DNA of 64,000 nt from Norana najaformis (GCA_964023275.1 OZ029920.1:3995260-4059259), one strand, 5' to 3'. Shown: positions 1-12,026, numbered from the stretch's first letter. Notes: generated by a model from the sequence alone, not told the origin. A program made the numbers and translations.

Positions 1-540
1 ACCTCAGTTTCTCGAGGGCATTTGGACCGTGGACGTCGATCTCATTCTTACTTTTTTTTGGCAGAGCCCGAAGCTGCACACGTATTTTTACCCTGCAGTT
101 TTATATATTGTTGTTCGAGAATTATCTTTAGTATGATAAGTTTAACGACATCTTGCGGCTGGCTGGGTCGTGAATAATAATAGCATTAATAGCCTTTCAA
201 AATGCCTATCAAAATTATTAATAACAATGCCAGTTCTCATATGTACTACTTAATATTATTAATTTATGCAAATCGAGATTCGTTGAGCCGCACATATTAT
301 AAATCTTTTTAAAGGACAAGACTCTCCTGAACGCCAAAATTATTAATAACGTTGGGGTTTGTTTAAACACCTTTAAACTGGTTTTACGTGACCCTATATA
401 AAAGCCTAATTCGTTTAACCGCCATTAGGTGGTGCGTCGCTCAATGTATTGCACGGTTAACGTTAACGGCCCGGGTAGCCATAATAATTTATTATAGAAT
501 CGAATGAAACGTTGTTTTAGGCGTTAGTATAATATCTAAG
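1..540. other. Intergenic, one promoter-like module (minus)
   Basis: No gene is seen. A minus-strand copy of the TATA/GGTGTCT module lies at 365-410: the complement of AAACACCTTTA, with TATATA about 29 nt upstream on the minus strand. A plus-strand copy of the GACATCTTGCGGC block is at about 145-160. Confidence 0.5.
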
Positions 541-554
541 AGTCTCTGGATTAA

Positions 555-800
555 TTGTGTATAAGACTACAGTTCTGCCTACCTCACTTTCTTCACTCTG
601 TACGGACTGCCAAGACTTGTCTCTGCTTAGCCAAGTCGTCTGAATGTCAAGATGTGACTTTTTCTCGTACAAGAACAGCTCTCGGTAGGCCTGCCTTTTC
701 TGTCGCTGGTCCAAGACTCTGGAACTTTCTTCCAGCAAATGCTCGTTCGGCAAAATCTTTTTCGGCCTTCACGTCTCAAAAGTCGCCTATTCCTGGACTC
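555..800 (+). pseudogene. CR1/L2-type LINE, reverse-transcriptase C-terminal remnant
   Basis: The frame beginning near 555 contains SVAGPRLWNFLPANARSAKS, the classic tail of CR1/L2 non-LTR retrotransposon polymerases (consensus SVxGPxLWNSLPxxxR). Only about 60 residues of the extreme C-terminus are present and no catalytic domain. It is a 5'-truncated dead insertion. Confidence 0.6.
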
Positions 801-840
801 ATTTCCATTGTAAGGCTGCTTAGCTTATGTATGGGGAGAT

Positions 841-1490
841 GAGGTAAGGTCGACGTCAACGGTCATGCCAACCACAAGCTGTTGCTAAACACACGCTATT
901 GATTTTCATTAACTTTCTGCATCTGTTTACTAAAGCTTTGGACTTCCGGAATAGGAAATAAAAATGTAAGATAAAAGCCTATTATGTCGTTGGTATGACA
1001 GTCAAAAGATCTCGTTATGCAAGCGATTTTAATAATATTCTACTCTGTTTTGACACCTCTGAGTCACTTTATCGCATTTATACACCTCTGTTTTGTGAAC
1101 AGTAAACACTAATTAAATAAGAACTTTAAAATTGCGCAGGTTGTCCAGGTAAATCGAAGACTCGCCGCTCATAAGATGACGTTCACAAAACGATTATAAA
1201 TCGAGCTGCATTTAGATACCTTTATATCGCTGTTCCAGATCCTATATAAAACTCATTAGCCCAATATACGGACCCATTTACAATAATTTACAGTAATATG
1301 TATACATGGAGAAATCGAGTTACACTATGTAAAAATGATACTGAAATTATATACGAAATATTTAAATTGATGAGGCCAAATTTAATTTCAATATCGATTA
1401 TACTTTCATTATACATGATATATCCTTAAAAGTACTAATTTTATTTTAATTTATTTGAAAATTTACAAATTTTATTGGTAAATTGTAATC
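841..1490. other. Intergenic with two minus-strand modules
   Basis: No coding signal. Degenerate minus-strand modules are at 1051-1090 (TGACACC) and 1214-1255 (AGATACC, with TATATAAA at the expected distance). The rest is AT-rich and unremarkable. Confidence 0.4.
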
Positions 1491-1500
1491 NNNNNNNNNN
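1491..1500. other. Assembly gap (10 N)
   Basis: Ten undetermined bases. The adjacent module at 1524 has lost its TATA region to this gap, so the real distance across it is unknown. Confidence 0.99.
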
Positions 1501-2383
1501 AACGATTGTAGAAGCGATTTAAAGGTGTCTAAGTGCAACCGTGTAGGGAAAGAAACTTCACTTAACGAAGTCTTGCGGTTCTCAGTACCACTCACGTCGA
1601 CCGATGTTTAGTTAATTTTTTATTTGCAATTACTGCCGTTCAGCGCTTCCACGAAGTTCATTTAAAACTTGTTGAAAATCCAATATATGTCTTTATCTCG
1701 TAGTTGGGATGGCGCCGACGTCAACTAACCCTACTTTCCATACATAAACTAAGCTTTCTCAGTATACAGATGCCGTTTAGACCCAATGGCTCTTAAAATA
1801 TACACTATTTACATTTTTTTGTATTCGTTCTAGTAGTTGTAGTAATAGTGGTATTAGTAATTTGGTAGAGGTAGCACCAGCAGCATAATCAGTAATAGCA
1901 GAGACTGTAATAATTATCTACTGTTTGGAGACATATCTTGACCTCCGGGATTTTTACGTCGATTAAATCTCATCGCAGGCGCAACACCAACGAGCGATTA
2001 AGCGAAAAAATATGAGGCATATATAGCTTCGGAAGAAGTGTGTTAAAGGTGTCTAAACTACCAGGTCCGTTCATGTCGAACTCACCTTCCATGATACTTA
2101 AACTTTATACAGCACTATGGTGACTGAACGAAACGAGGCATATGCAAATCAAATTAAAATTAAATCAGATTAAATCAAATTAATTCAAATTAAAACAAAT
2201 TTGAAGGACCATAGGCAGCAGCCGCATATTATCACAGACGTATTCGGAGTAACGTAACTTCATTCTATCCATTTTCATACGATTTCTTATTCGACATCGT
2301 AACGAACCGAATCTTTCTGGGCGGTTCACGTATACTTTACCTCAAAGGATCAACGATTGATTTCACTACCGACTTTAAGAAAA

Positions 2384-2387
<4 letters not shown>
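1501..2387 (+). repeat. Module cluster: starts at 1524 and 2048
   Basis: Two plus-strand GGTGTCTAAG modules. The copy at 2048 has TATATA beginning exactly 28 nt before GGTGTCT and the upstream GCGAAAAAATATGAGGCA block. Degenerate GACATC/GTCGAC blocks follow each start. No gene seen. Confidence 0.55.

Positions 2388-2456
<69 letters not shown>
2388..2456. repeat. (TA)n microsatellite
   Basis: About 70 bp of near-perfect TA dinucleotide with one interruption. It ends about 24 nt before a diverged module start (GGTTTCTAAGC, 2480), so expansion may have begun in that module's TATA box. Confidence 0.9.
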
Positions 2457-2462
<6 letters not shown>

Positions 2463-3180
2463 GTTGAATAGAATTTAGAGGTTTCTAAGCACTTAACATT
2501 ATCAAAAAAAAAATTCGACTGTAAATCGACATCTTGTGGCTTCTAAAGCCGCCAACGGCGACCTTTACCAATCACCTTTTAGCGCCAATATTTCAGCATG
2601 ATAAAGCATCTTAAAATTGAGTAACAAGGACCTAATCGTCTTTGTTATCATCATAAGTCTTATAATTGGAAATGATGTCGTTTTTGTTATCAATAGCAAT
2701 GCAATGCTTCTGTTCGCCGTAATTTAACTTGAATCTCGATGCTGGAACGATTTCTAATTTAAATTCGTCTCAATGTCATATGTTTGTTACCCTGAAATGC
2801 ATTAAATCTCCTTGAACACATAATCAAAAGATGTCGAGTTAACAACATTATGCTTTCTCTTCCTTCAAATCTCCCCAACATCTGTTCAAACACTAAATAT
2901 AGCGCCTTTTATACCATATAGAAGCATTGACTACGAACACTTATAGAGTGTCAAAATTAAATAAAGCATCAAGTTTGTTTTCAACATGACAACTTGTAGA
3001 ATATCCCAACTGGAATTCAGTGCCGAACCAAAAGATTGACACCCATATTATTGTGTCTGGTGATCAATGACGTCTCTTGGATACAAAAATCCTTCCACAC
3101 CGAACTTACACACCGGCAATGGAGTAAACACCTTTATTTTAAGTAGCGTAGCAAATACTTCAATCACAAATCAGTTTACT
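2457..3180. other. Intergenic; diverged modules at both ends
   Basis: A plus module start is at 2480 with GACATCTTGTGGC at about 2529. A weak minus module start (AAACACCTTTA) is at about 3125. The DNA between is AT-rich and I recognise nothing in it. Confidence 0.35.
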
Positions 3181-3185
3181 AATAT

Positions 3186-3415
3186 AGAAGCCTGGATAAA
3201 GGAGGCGACGGTAACGGCCTTTGATGCCATAAGCTGTCGTTAAACTGAGGAACTACTAGTATAGAAAACTCCGCCACTGTCTTGTTATGGGGGTAGTGCC
3301 AGTCCCAAGCCTGTATAAAAGAGGAGGGCGACGGCAACGGCCTTTGATGCCATAAGCTGCCGTTAAACTCATGAACCGCTACTACTAGTATAGAAACTCC
3401 GCCACTGCTTTGTTC
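3186..3415 (-). repeat. Two head-to-tail copies of the 110-bp upstream block
   Basis: Minus-strand copies of the conserved block that reads, on its own strand, GTTTAACGACATCTTATGGC then CCCTCCTCCTTTATCCAGGC then GGGACTGGCACTACCCC then AAGGCAGTGGCGGAGTTT. The copies are at 3186-3262 (partial) and 3275-3415. The first sits about 55 bp upstream of the weak minus module at 3125, the usual arrangement. Confidence 0.7.
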
Positions 3416-3720
3416 CACACCATCACATAAGATGATTTTTAGAAATGTATAATGCATAAGGCTGCGCTTAGACACCTTTAAATCGATTTTCCCGATTGTG
3501 TATAAGAATTATTTTTGTTGCTCGGTTAGTTTAACGTCTCATGCAAATGTCAAAATCAAGATGTGATAATAGCGATTTAGAAAAGTGAGAATTATATATA
3601 ATCTGTAAAACCGATTTAAAGGTGTCTTAACTTCACCTAACAATAATAAATTCAAGTGTACATTTGATGACTTCCAACGCCGATGGCGTCGACCTGTACC
3701 ATGCATTAATACTACCTATA
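3416..3720. repeat. Divergent module pair (3470 minus, 3621 plus)
   Basis: The minus module has AGACACC at 3470-3476 and its TATA about 28 nt to the right. The plus module has GGTGTCT at 3621-3627 preceded by TATATAAT. The two starts point away from each other with about 145 bp between. A diverged GACTTCC...GTCGACC block follows the plus start at about 3668. Confidence 0.5.
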
Positions 3721-3753
3721 TTTTAAAGTAGAAAGGCATTTTTTACAGTAACA

Positions 3754-4045
3754 GAGCATCTCGTCGTCGTCGGCGTTATCATCATCATCATCATCATCAT
3801 CACCACCACCACTACCACCAAGACCTCCATCTTCATTGTCATCATCATCATCGTGAACATCATCACAAGTACTACAATCATCATCATCATCAACACCACC
3901 ATCGCCTCGAGGCATCATCCATCATGATTTTCATCCTCATCATTATCGTCATGATCGTGATCGTGATCATGATCATGATCATGATCATGATCATCATTAT
4001 CACCACCACCACCAGCGCAACAATCATCACCAAAATTACCATCGT
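3754..4045. repeat. Degenerate ATC-rich microsatellite with TGATCA runs
   Basis: Imperfect (ATC)n mixed with a run of overlapping GATCAT units at about 3955-3995, which is self-complementary. Apparent acidic (Asp-rich) or Met/Ile/Val-rich frames here are translations of the repeat. Confidence 0.85.
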
Positions 4046-4084
4046 AAACGCGACCACCACCAACACCAGGATCACAATCGGATG

Positions 4085-5330
4085 AGGATAGCGTCGTTAA
4101 TCATCTTTGCTACGACAACAATGAGCAAAAAATTCATTTCAAAACCCGTCTTATAGTTCACAAAGAACTACATAGAAATCATCCGATCCAACTACATTCC
4201 ATGTTCACCCCTTCACATCAGTAGACATTGCACTCGATCATTGGTCACCGTGACTCTCGCTCTGCGCTGTACCCGAACAGTGTTGAGCTTTTGAGCATGA
4301 TCGGTAGCTGGTCCAAGGCTTTGGAGTTCACTGCCAAGTTCTATTTCGTTCTGTCTATTGTTTGATGTCATCCAGGTCTAAATTTAAGATACATCTCTTT
4401 CAACTTCCTTACCCGTCGTGGCCTGGTTTCTGGTTTCTCTGACCTATTAGAATCCCACCCGCGATCTCTAACGATTTATGATTATCGACTGCGATTTCGA
4501 CTTGAAGCAACAATCCACTGATAACTTGGACATTATGATAATAGTTTAGATTAGATTAGATTAGATTAGATTAGACACAGCTTCGCTAGACAGAAATAAC
4601 TACAATACCATGTAATGTTATTAGGCCAATGTGGGATAGAATTAGCAAATAATAATACTATACACTGTTTAATAATGTCGTCATGTGATTGAAGAACCGT
4701 TCTTGACGATTTCTTAAAGATTCACAGATCATCGTAAAAAACTAGAATTCATTGATTAACGACATCTTGTGGATTTTTAGAGTTGAAATCGATCTTACCC
4801 TTGTTGTGGGATATGCAACAGACCTCTGAATAAACTGAACAAAATGAACGAAAAAGTCACTTATATATAGTAATTAAAAGACACAATAAAAAGGTGTCTC
4901 AAAAATAATCATTACAAATATTATATTGTAAATATTATATTTTATCGCTTCTTTCGACGCTATTAATTCCTAATTTTCGTTCTTTTCGCGCGAAAATCCG
5001 CCACTGCCTTTATTCGGGCGTTGACAGACAGACCCAAGCTTAGATCAAAGAGGAGGAAGAGCAGCTAATCATCTGCGCTAGACGGAAATTACCACCAAAG
5101 ATTATAGTTATTTTTTCGTTTCTAAGATAACGTAAGGTAAAGTCTATGTCAATCGCCCTAGAGTCGCAAGATATCGTTAAACAATTGAAACAATTGAAAC
5201 TACTAATTCAGATTATAGGAGGAGTCTAAAACGAAAAACGAGTTAAGGGACTAGCGGTTAGTAGTTCCTCAGTTTAACGACATCCTTTATACAGGCTTGG
5301 GACTGGCAGTACACCCCAAACAAGGCAGTG
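4085..5330 (+). repeat. Diverged 1.2-kb duplication, copy 1
   Basis: Matches 7615-8760 in the same orientation through a LINE tail, a GATTA/GATAAGATTA tract, an ACTACAATACC block, a module (GGTGTCT at 4893; TATATATAG 29 nt before) and a block with ATCGCTTCTTTCGACGCT. The last third also matches 31339-31760. Copies are clearly related but differ often, so the duplication is old. Confidence 0.7.
4205..4575 (+). pseudogene. CR1/L2-like LINE 3' end
   Basis: An interrupted translation gives VAGPRLW-like residues followed by a short 3' UTR and a (GATTA)n tail at about 4550-4575, the signature of a target-primed non-LTR insertion. A second copy lies at 7740-8110 and a tail-only copy at 12540-12640. 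All are frameshifted fragments. Confidence 0.55.
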
Positions 5331-5339
5331 GCGGAATTA

Positions 5340-6470
5340 AAACAAGGCAGTATATAATTGAAGCCGATGCTATTAGTGGTTTAACAAAAATATGTTACAT
5401 TACGTTATAAAGAAAGTACCTGAGTCAAACCCCGAAACTGAACGAAAATAAGGTTTATGGCGTGCCCAAAAACAACGTTAGAAAGGTGTCTAAGCGTTTC
5501 CCAATTTTTTAAAATGAGTTTTAATTGTTTAACGACATATTGTAGCTGCAAACGCCATTTGACGTCGACCTTCCTAAAATTAACATTTTCCTGATCGTTT
5601 GTAATAGTGTTTTCTTAAATTTCAGCGCTGAAATGAAGTCATCTATAAGTTACCATCATGATTGTGGCATGCTCTTCTCTGAAACTTGGCCGTTTCTGCA
5701 ACCCGCAACCATCCGTCTCCCTTTCTGGGCTTCTCCACAGGCCCTAAGTAACCCGAAGTTTAGAAACGCAGGTCGGCTTCCATCGAAACATCTAAAACTG
5801 GTTGAATATTTCGAGAAAAGATGGAACTCTAGTGCTGAAAGTTTAAAAACATCTTATGGCTTCCAGAGCCATTGCCGTCGACTACACGTTATCTGATAGA
5901 TTAGCGAAGCTTTAACGTAATTTAGATAATTATATGTAACAAAAGGAAAAAGCATATAAAGGTGTCTAAGTGTAACTTAATATATTTCATCAGTATCAGT
6001 GTTTCACCCCAGTTTTGGGCGCCTAAAGCCGCTATGGTCGACATTTCCTTAATTTACATTTAATTTACCGCTTGTGCTATCCCCAAATATCAGCGCTTAA
6101 AAGTAGTCATCTAATTTGGTTGAAAATTAATATCGTGTGTCTAACGACATCTTGCGGCATTAATCTTACCCTCTCTTCCCTTTCATAAACTAATCTGGTC
6201 TAATGATCTATGCTTCTCGTTTAGACCTACGAAAGCAGAAACTAAAAACTCCGCTTAAGTTAGAAAGGAAATAGTTTGAGCAATAATCGATATTAGTAGG
6301 AATACCATATCTTCAAAGAGATTTTATGGCGACTGATGCCTTTAACGTTGACCTTCGCTGATGTTTATAGTTAGCGCTTATGCAATTAGCGATTAACGAA
6401 AACATATAATTTAAAAAGGGTAGAAACGCAATTTCAAAGTGTCTCAGCGAAGCTTAATACGAATCTATAC
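5340..6470 (+). repeat. Module cluster: starts 5485, 5961, 6438; diverged ~480-bp monomers
   Basis: Starts are spaced 476 and 477 bp. The 5961 unit aligns over about 470 bp with units beginning at 14541, 18308 (in part) and 34218, sharing TTTCAGCGCTTAAA, AGTCATCTAA, GACATCTTGCGGC and AATCGATATTAGTAG blocks. The GACATC-type block recurs about three times per unit, roughly every 170-200 bp. This is either an old tandem array or a field of independently spread elements. Confidence 0.55.
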
Positions 6471-6980
6471 AGTTTCTTACAACTTATTATTCGATTTCGT
6501 AACGAAACGAATTCTTATCGTTCCCTCTGCAACCACGTCGAACTCACCTTACATAAAGATCAAACGGGTCGTTCGGCTGAGGCGCATACACTACCCCCAT
6601 GAACACACGACAGTATACACTGTTTAACACCCAACTTCAGTTGACACTCATTGACCGATCCGTGCAGAATGGAGGGCTTAGTGCGCGCCAGGTGGGGTGG
6701 TATTCCACGGATGGTCACTCAAGTTGCTTTAATTTGCTACGTGGTAAAAATAAGGCCAAGTGGTCAACGACTTGGATTTGGTTTTTCTGTAGCTCCATCG
6801 AAATTAGGATCAGACGATTGGTAAGTGAGAAGAATTGGGAGGATAAGCTGCTTCGGCGCCGTTGCTTAATCTGGAAATGGAACCAATCACCATTAGTAAC
6901 CGAATCTTCTCTGTCTCTCTCTCTCTCTCTCTTTGAATATGTTTCACTCTTTTTGTCTGTTCCTCTCATTCTCTTTCTCG
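6471..6980. other. Intergenic, no recognised content
   Basis: Open frames here have no recognisable domain and biased composition. A short CT repeat lies at about 6910-6935. Confidence 0.4.
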
Positions 6981-6982
6981 TC

Positions 6983-7165
6983 TCTCAGTCAGTGAGTCAA
7001 TGAGTCAGTCAGTCAGTCAGTCAGTCAGTCAGTCAGGCTGGCAGGCAAGTAGGCAGGCAGACAGACAGACAGGCAGACAACCTGTCGGTCACCAATCCAG
7101 ATAGCTCTCCTACCAACCTGTCTGTCTGTCTGTATGTATGTCTGTCTGTCTGTCTTTCTGGTGCC
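6983..7165. repeat. (CAGT)n, (GACA)n and (TGTC)n microsatellite complex
   Basis: Successive tetranucleotide tracts: CAGT at about 6990-7036, CAGG/CAGA at about 7037-7080 and TGTC at about 7122-7156. The last two are complementary to each other and could form a foldback around the unique 40 bp between them. Confidence 0.85.
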
Positions 7166-7209
7166 TGTGTTATCCAACTTGTTAGATTTCTTCATTAACA
7201 AACAATTAA

Positions 7210-7370
7210 TACACAATCACGATCATCACCACAACCACCACCACCATCACCATCGCTATCACAATTAGCGTCACCACAAACACCGCCAACATCATTATCG
7301 TCGTCGTTGTGGTCATCATGCCAAAACATCATCATCATAATCATCATCTTCATCGTCAACGCCATGATCA
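7210..7370. repeat. Degenerate ATC/ACC trinucleotide tract
   Basis: Imperfect repeats of ATC, ACC and GTC. Open frames over it translate the repeat in both directions. Confidence 0.75.
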
Positions 7371-7614
7371 AATTTGTTGCCATCATTGTCCTATTTTCTT
7401 CAACATTATTATTTTATGACTGCTTCAATTCCACCATTTGCAACACAAACTTTTCCTTGAAATTAAATAATATAACACACCGTTATTTGAATATTGAATA
7501 TATCTCGTTGCTACTAAAAGAAATTCTCTTAATGCCATGCAGTATGCCATCTTTGCTTCATCTTCCTGCAACGCCTTAATTGGCGTGGTCCCAATCTGAG
7601 GCTTAGCTCAACGA

Positions 7615-8760
7615 GGATGAATGCGTCGCTAGTCATCTTCGTTAGGACACTGAGCAAAGAATTCATTTCAAAATCTGTCTTATAGTCGACAATTTATTAC
7701 ATTTAAATCTGCCGACCTACCTACCTTCCATGCTCACCCCTACCACAAATTGATATTTCTCTCGATCAGTGGACACTGTTACTCTTGCTGTACTCTATAC
7801 CCGAAAAGCGTTGGGACCTCGTGCCCTTTCGGTTGCTGGTTCAAATCTTTGGAATTCACTGCCGGTTCAATTCGTTCTGTCAATTCTACGATGTCATTCA
7901 GGTCTAAACTTAAGATTCACCTGTTTCAACTTCCTTACCAGCCGTTGCCTGGCTTCTGTTTTCTCTGGCCTATCGGAATCCCACCCGGTTAACTCAGCGG
8001 TTTATGATTATTGACTGAGAATTTGACTTGAAGCAAACATCGACTGATAACTTGGACATTATGATAGACGCGCTACAGAAGTCTTAGTTTAGATAAGATT
8101 AGATAAGACGCAGCCTCGCTAGACCGAAATTACTACAATACCGTTTAATATTATTAGGCCAACGTCGGGATAATTGGCGATTAGTAATAGCATCCACTGT
8201 TTAATGACGACGTGATTGACAGATACGTTCTTGACGCTGTGTTAACGATTCACACATTATTATAAAAATGCTGTAGTTCCTCATTTTAACGAACGAAAAT
8301 GGTTATATATAGCAATGGAAGTAAGCAATAAAAAGGTGTCTCAAACATAATCTAAAAGTTTATTAGAAATATTATATTTAATAGCGTTTATACATCTTTA
8401 TATCGCTTCTTTCGACGCTAAATACTCCTAATTTTCGCTTAATCTCACATGAAACTCCGTCAATGACTTTATTCAGGTGGTGCCTCTTCCAATCCTAGAT
8501 CGAGGTGGAGGAAGAGATGTTAATCATTACGCTTCACGGAAATTACCACCAAAGATTATAGTTAATTTTCATTTATTAGGTAACGTCGACGTCAACAGCT
8601 CTGACAGTCGCAAGATGTTGTTAAACAATTGAAACTGCTAATAAAGATTATAGGAAGAGTCTAAAACGACAGCGAGTTAAGGTAATGTCGACTTCAAGCT
8701 TCCTGGAAGTCACAAAATGTCGCTAAACTCATGATAGTAAAGATAAATTTTGAACAGTAA
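7615..8760 (+). repeat. Diverged 1.2-kb duplication, copy 2
   Basis: Second copy of the block at 4085-5330. It holds the LINE tail (7740-8110), the ACTACAATACC block at about 8130, a plus module with GGTGTCT at 8335, and about 50 bp on a convergent minus module (near 8385). Confidence 0.7.
7740..8110 (+). pseudogene. CR1/L2-like LINE 3' end, second copy
   Basis: The frame beginning near 7769 reads LGPRALSVAGSNLWNSLPVQ, the C-terminal motif of CR1/L2 reverse transcriptases, then drifts out of frame. A GATAAGATTA tail at about 8092-8110 marks the insertion end. Confidence 0.6.
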
Positions 8761-8882
8761 TATTTAAATACTGTAGGGTAAGGTATGTGCTTCCAAAAAG
8801 TAAGTTTAAGATCGATAGTATCGGTCTGTCTCCAACCAAATATTAATGTCCTATGCATAAACTAATATTATGAGCTATGTTT

Positions 8883-8990
8883 CGACACCTTTAAGTCGTA
8901 TTTATACGAACTATAAATCCCTTATTTGCGCAATCACAAGATGAAACTCCGCCACTGCCTTCTTTGGGGGTAGTGCCAGTCCCAGAATGC
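8883..8990 (-). repeat. Minus module 8883 with upstream 110-bp block
   Basis: CGACACC at 8883-8889 with CTATAAAT about 30 nt upstream on the minus strand, and a truncated 110-bp block (complement of GGACTGGCACTACCCC) at about 8942-8990. The order block-TATA-start is the same as in the other complete modules. Confidence 0.55.
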
Positions 8991-9141
8991 AACGCAAACA
9001 CTGAGAAGATTCCTTCAATGGGCGCAATATGAAGTCTAATGTTACATTTACAAACATTCAGTTGGAGATGGAGATAATTACAGAGGCAGGCAGAGAAACA
9101 GACACACAGCAAGGATACATAGAAAGAGAAGAGTTACAGCG

Positions 9142-9313
9142 AACGGACGAACGGACGGACGGACGGACGGACGGACGGACGGACGGACGGACGGACGGAC
9201 GGACGGACGGACGGACGGACGGACGGACGGACGGACGGACGGACGGACGGACGGACGGACGGACGGACGGACGGACGGACGGACGGACGGACGGACGGAC
9301 GGACGGACGGACG
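9142..9313. repeat. (GGAC)n tetranucleotide array, about 40 units
   Basis: About 165 bp of essentially uninterrupted GGAC. Frames over it give repeating Asp-Gly-Arg-Thr or Arg-Pro-Ser-Val, translations of the repeat. The purity implies recent expansion. Confidence 0.97.
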
Positions 9314-9599
9314 CTTCTTTCACGAATTATGGTGGTGAGAGTCCAAAGCCTGGATGAAGAAAGTGGGCGACGTTAATCGTTTTCGTTATGACACGGCGTC
9401 GTTAAACGGAGATTACACGCAATTACACGCCTCTCTGCAAAGCTAACGCGGTTGTAGTTTAGCGGTATGTTTCCATCAAGACACTTCTGTGTCAACTTTA
9501 GGTATGAATTTCTATGGCTGCCAAAGCTCCTCAGGTTGACCGTAACACGATACCATGTAACAATTACGTTTTAATGCGTCGGGAATTCACGTTCGAAAG

Positions 9600-10019
9600 A
9601 AATTCAATTTAAAGGTGTCTTAAACAGTACCGTGGTGGTGGTGGTGGTTGTTGTTGTTGTTGTTGTTGTTGTATGTTTTGCGACATCTTCTGGCCCCCAG
9701 AGCAGTTGACGTCGAGTTTCGCTTATCTCGTTGTAGTCTGACGTCAGTTTCCGCTGTTTTAATCGCTAGCGTAACGACATCTTGTGGCATCAAAGGCTGT
9801 TGGAAGTCGATTGGAAAAAAATTGTACAGTTTTCACTGCTGAGGCATTAAAATGTTTTTATGTAACGTTATGAACGATAATTTGTCTAATCACAGCCTCA
9901 TTAATTGTATATTAATAGCCTTAACAACTTGAGACTGTTGGAGCCGCTGATGTCATCCTTGATATCTTGATACAAAGATTTTGGACAAAACTCAGACATA
10001 TAAAACGAAGAAAAATGCG
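9600..10019 (+). repeat. Modules at 9614 and 10027, GACATC blocks at 9688 and 9773
   Basis: Start 9614 has no clear TATA box. Start 10027 has TATAAAACGA 28 nt upstream. AACGACATCTTGTGG is exact at 9773-9787. A short GTT/GTG tract at about 9633-9671 separates the first start from its downstream block. Confidence 0.5.
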
Positions 10020-10330
10020 ATTTAAAGGTGTCTAGGCGCAGCCTGATATTATCAGTGCTAATCGCAATCGCGAAGTTGAGAATTTATGAAGTGCTACTTT
10101 AGTGCTAAGTTCAGGCACCATCCTATTCACGAGCGCTGCGTCAAGTCAGATGAGTAGTACAGAGCCATCACGCGAAGAACAAATTCAAAATGGCAAAACC
10201 AGAGAACCAGATAAAGGGTGACAAAGTACACTGTTAACCTGCGTTACGTTTGGTTTGAGAGAAAAGGAAGGCGTGGATTTTGATGGAAAAGGTTAGAATT
10301 TATGCCACTCAAATAAACCGCCTTCAAGCT
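10020..10330 (+). repeat. 300-bp repeat downstream of a module (1 of 3)
   Basis: Homologous to 13455-13740 and 39440-39735; all three begin at a module start. Shared words include CGCTGCGTCAAGTCAGAT and GAGAGAAAAGGAAGG or close variants. No frame is shared between the three copies, so it is not read as a protein. A fourth fragment is near 39100-39175. Confidence 0.6.
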
Positions 10331-11300
10331 ATCAAGAATGCTTTTATAGTTAGATGAAAGGGCAATGAGTGAAATCGACGAATTTACATAAACCAAAGGT
10401 ACAATAGATTAGCTAAGATTAGGTAAGGTAAGGTAATGTATTTAAGTTAAGGCTAATCAAGGAATGAGAAGGTAGGGAAGTGTGTGAGGAAAGGGAAAAT
10501 ACAGTCAGATCTGGGAAGACGAGACAAGGTAAGATGGGCAAGGTAAAGGAAGGTAATTGCCACATGTAAAACTAGTCCACACCCTAACTAATCCTACATT
10601 ATCTTTGTTCACCTCACCTAAAATCACTGAACGTAAATCACCTCCTCCTCTCACCTTAACTCAAATTAACATCGCCAAGGCCACCTGTCCACACCCGATG
10701 CACTCTTTGTTCTGAATGTGAATGTCGCATGCGGACTACTGCACCGCGCCAAGTAATCCATAGGGCGACGCAGTTGGCGCCACAAGCACGCCGTCTATGA
10801 AGACATGCGGAGAAACGCCTCAGGCATAGAGATCCAATTAGCAAGAGATAGGATCAATCTGTGCGCGGCATGCGCCACCTAGCGGTCGCTAGTAATCAGT
10901 TTACTCTCGTCCGTAGACCATTTCTGCGAGGATAAGCAACGCGGACGTGCTGGAATATTCGCTCGAAGGAAGGTTTTGTGCAACAAACGCGTGGATTCAG
11001 AAGCTGCAAAGTAAATTTTTAATCATTTGTAATCTTAGAAAACTGGTGGAATCATCTGCGAAGCTAGGTCATGGTAAGGTAACGTGAGCTATAATGCAAT
11101 AAGTATGGCAAGATTAGTTAATATTTTAGCTTGTATTGATGTGATAAATTAATCAACGCCAGTTTTTGAAAGCATTAGCGTTGAATGACTGACGACAGCT
11201 TGTGGCTGCGAGGACTGTTCACGTCAACTTTAAATCCGCTGAGGCTTAAAAAACAACCAACGATTAAGCGAAACGACGGATTTAATATGTCAGAAAATGA
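10331..11300. other. Intergenic; purine tract and CTCF-like site
   Basis: GGTAAGG-type repeats lie at about 10420-10555. A GC-richer island at about 10660-10990 carries TGCGCCACCTAGCGG (10871-10885), which matches 13 of 15 positions of the CTCF core consensus RSYGCCMYCTRSTGG. No coding gene is convincing. Confidence 0.4.
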
Positions 11301-12000
11301 AATTTAAGGGTGTCTAAGAGTTTTATTTGTTTCGTATAAAAACGACAACTTCGTGACGCACTGTTGTTTAACATTTTCTTACGTCACATATTATTTCACT
11401 CACATGCTATTTAGTGAGCACAACTAGATAAAAGGATGGAGAGCGCGATTTAAAGGTGTAAAAGCATAAGGCTAATTTTAGAACTAGTATCCAGAGTTGA
11501 ACAGTGATTTTACGACATTGATAACAAACTTTGCTTCCAGCATGCTTTTTCACGGGTTTTATAAACGAATTGAACCGGTTGAAAATAGCAAAGGAATCAT
11601 TGTTACGGATATTGTTACATTACGCTGCATTTATTTAGCGTTTAATCGGATACCTCATTATAAGCCTTTTATCTATTCTTAGAAATTCCACATCATCTTT
11701 GTAATACAACACCATCATAAATCGGTAGCGCACCAGTACAAATCTATAAATCCAGTCCATCCGAAAGGGCGAGAACAAAGGGGTAAGTGAGGAAACCTAC
11801 GACTTAAGTTAAACCCGACTGTCACGTCTCGAACAGAACTGTCAACTAATTTCGGAAATGGGTCATTCTATGTCAAATCAACCAATGGTCCCCAACACAC
11901 CACCTCAGAATTCGATGATATTGGGTCAGTTTGTATATAAACATGTCTTAGGTGGCCATGCAAAATATTAGCTCTTAATGTTGTCAAGATATGACCAGTT
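11301..12000. other. Intergenic; modules at 11309 and 11455
   Basis: Two plus module starts 146 bp apart, the closest tandem pair in the window; both have weak TATA boxes. The stretch 11700-12000 shows nothing recognisable. Confidence 0.4.
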
Positions 12001-12006
12001 TTATAC

Positions 12007-12026
12007 GGGGGGGGGGGGGGGGGGGG
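12007..12026 (+). repeat. G20 homopolymer
   Basis: Twenty consecutive G residues, able to form G-quadruplexes. The exact length may be a sequencing artefact. Confidence 0.95.

Noticed and set aside
3712-4075. Asp-rich and Met/Ile/Val-rich frames
   Set aside because: Repeat translations of ATC/GAT tracts.
9142-9313. CRISPR-like or satellite array
   Set aside because: No spacers; a 4-bp simple repeat in a eukaryotic genome.
9029-9376. DGRT / RPSV repeat proteins
   Set aside because: Pure GGAC microsatellite read in two directions.
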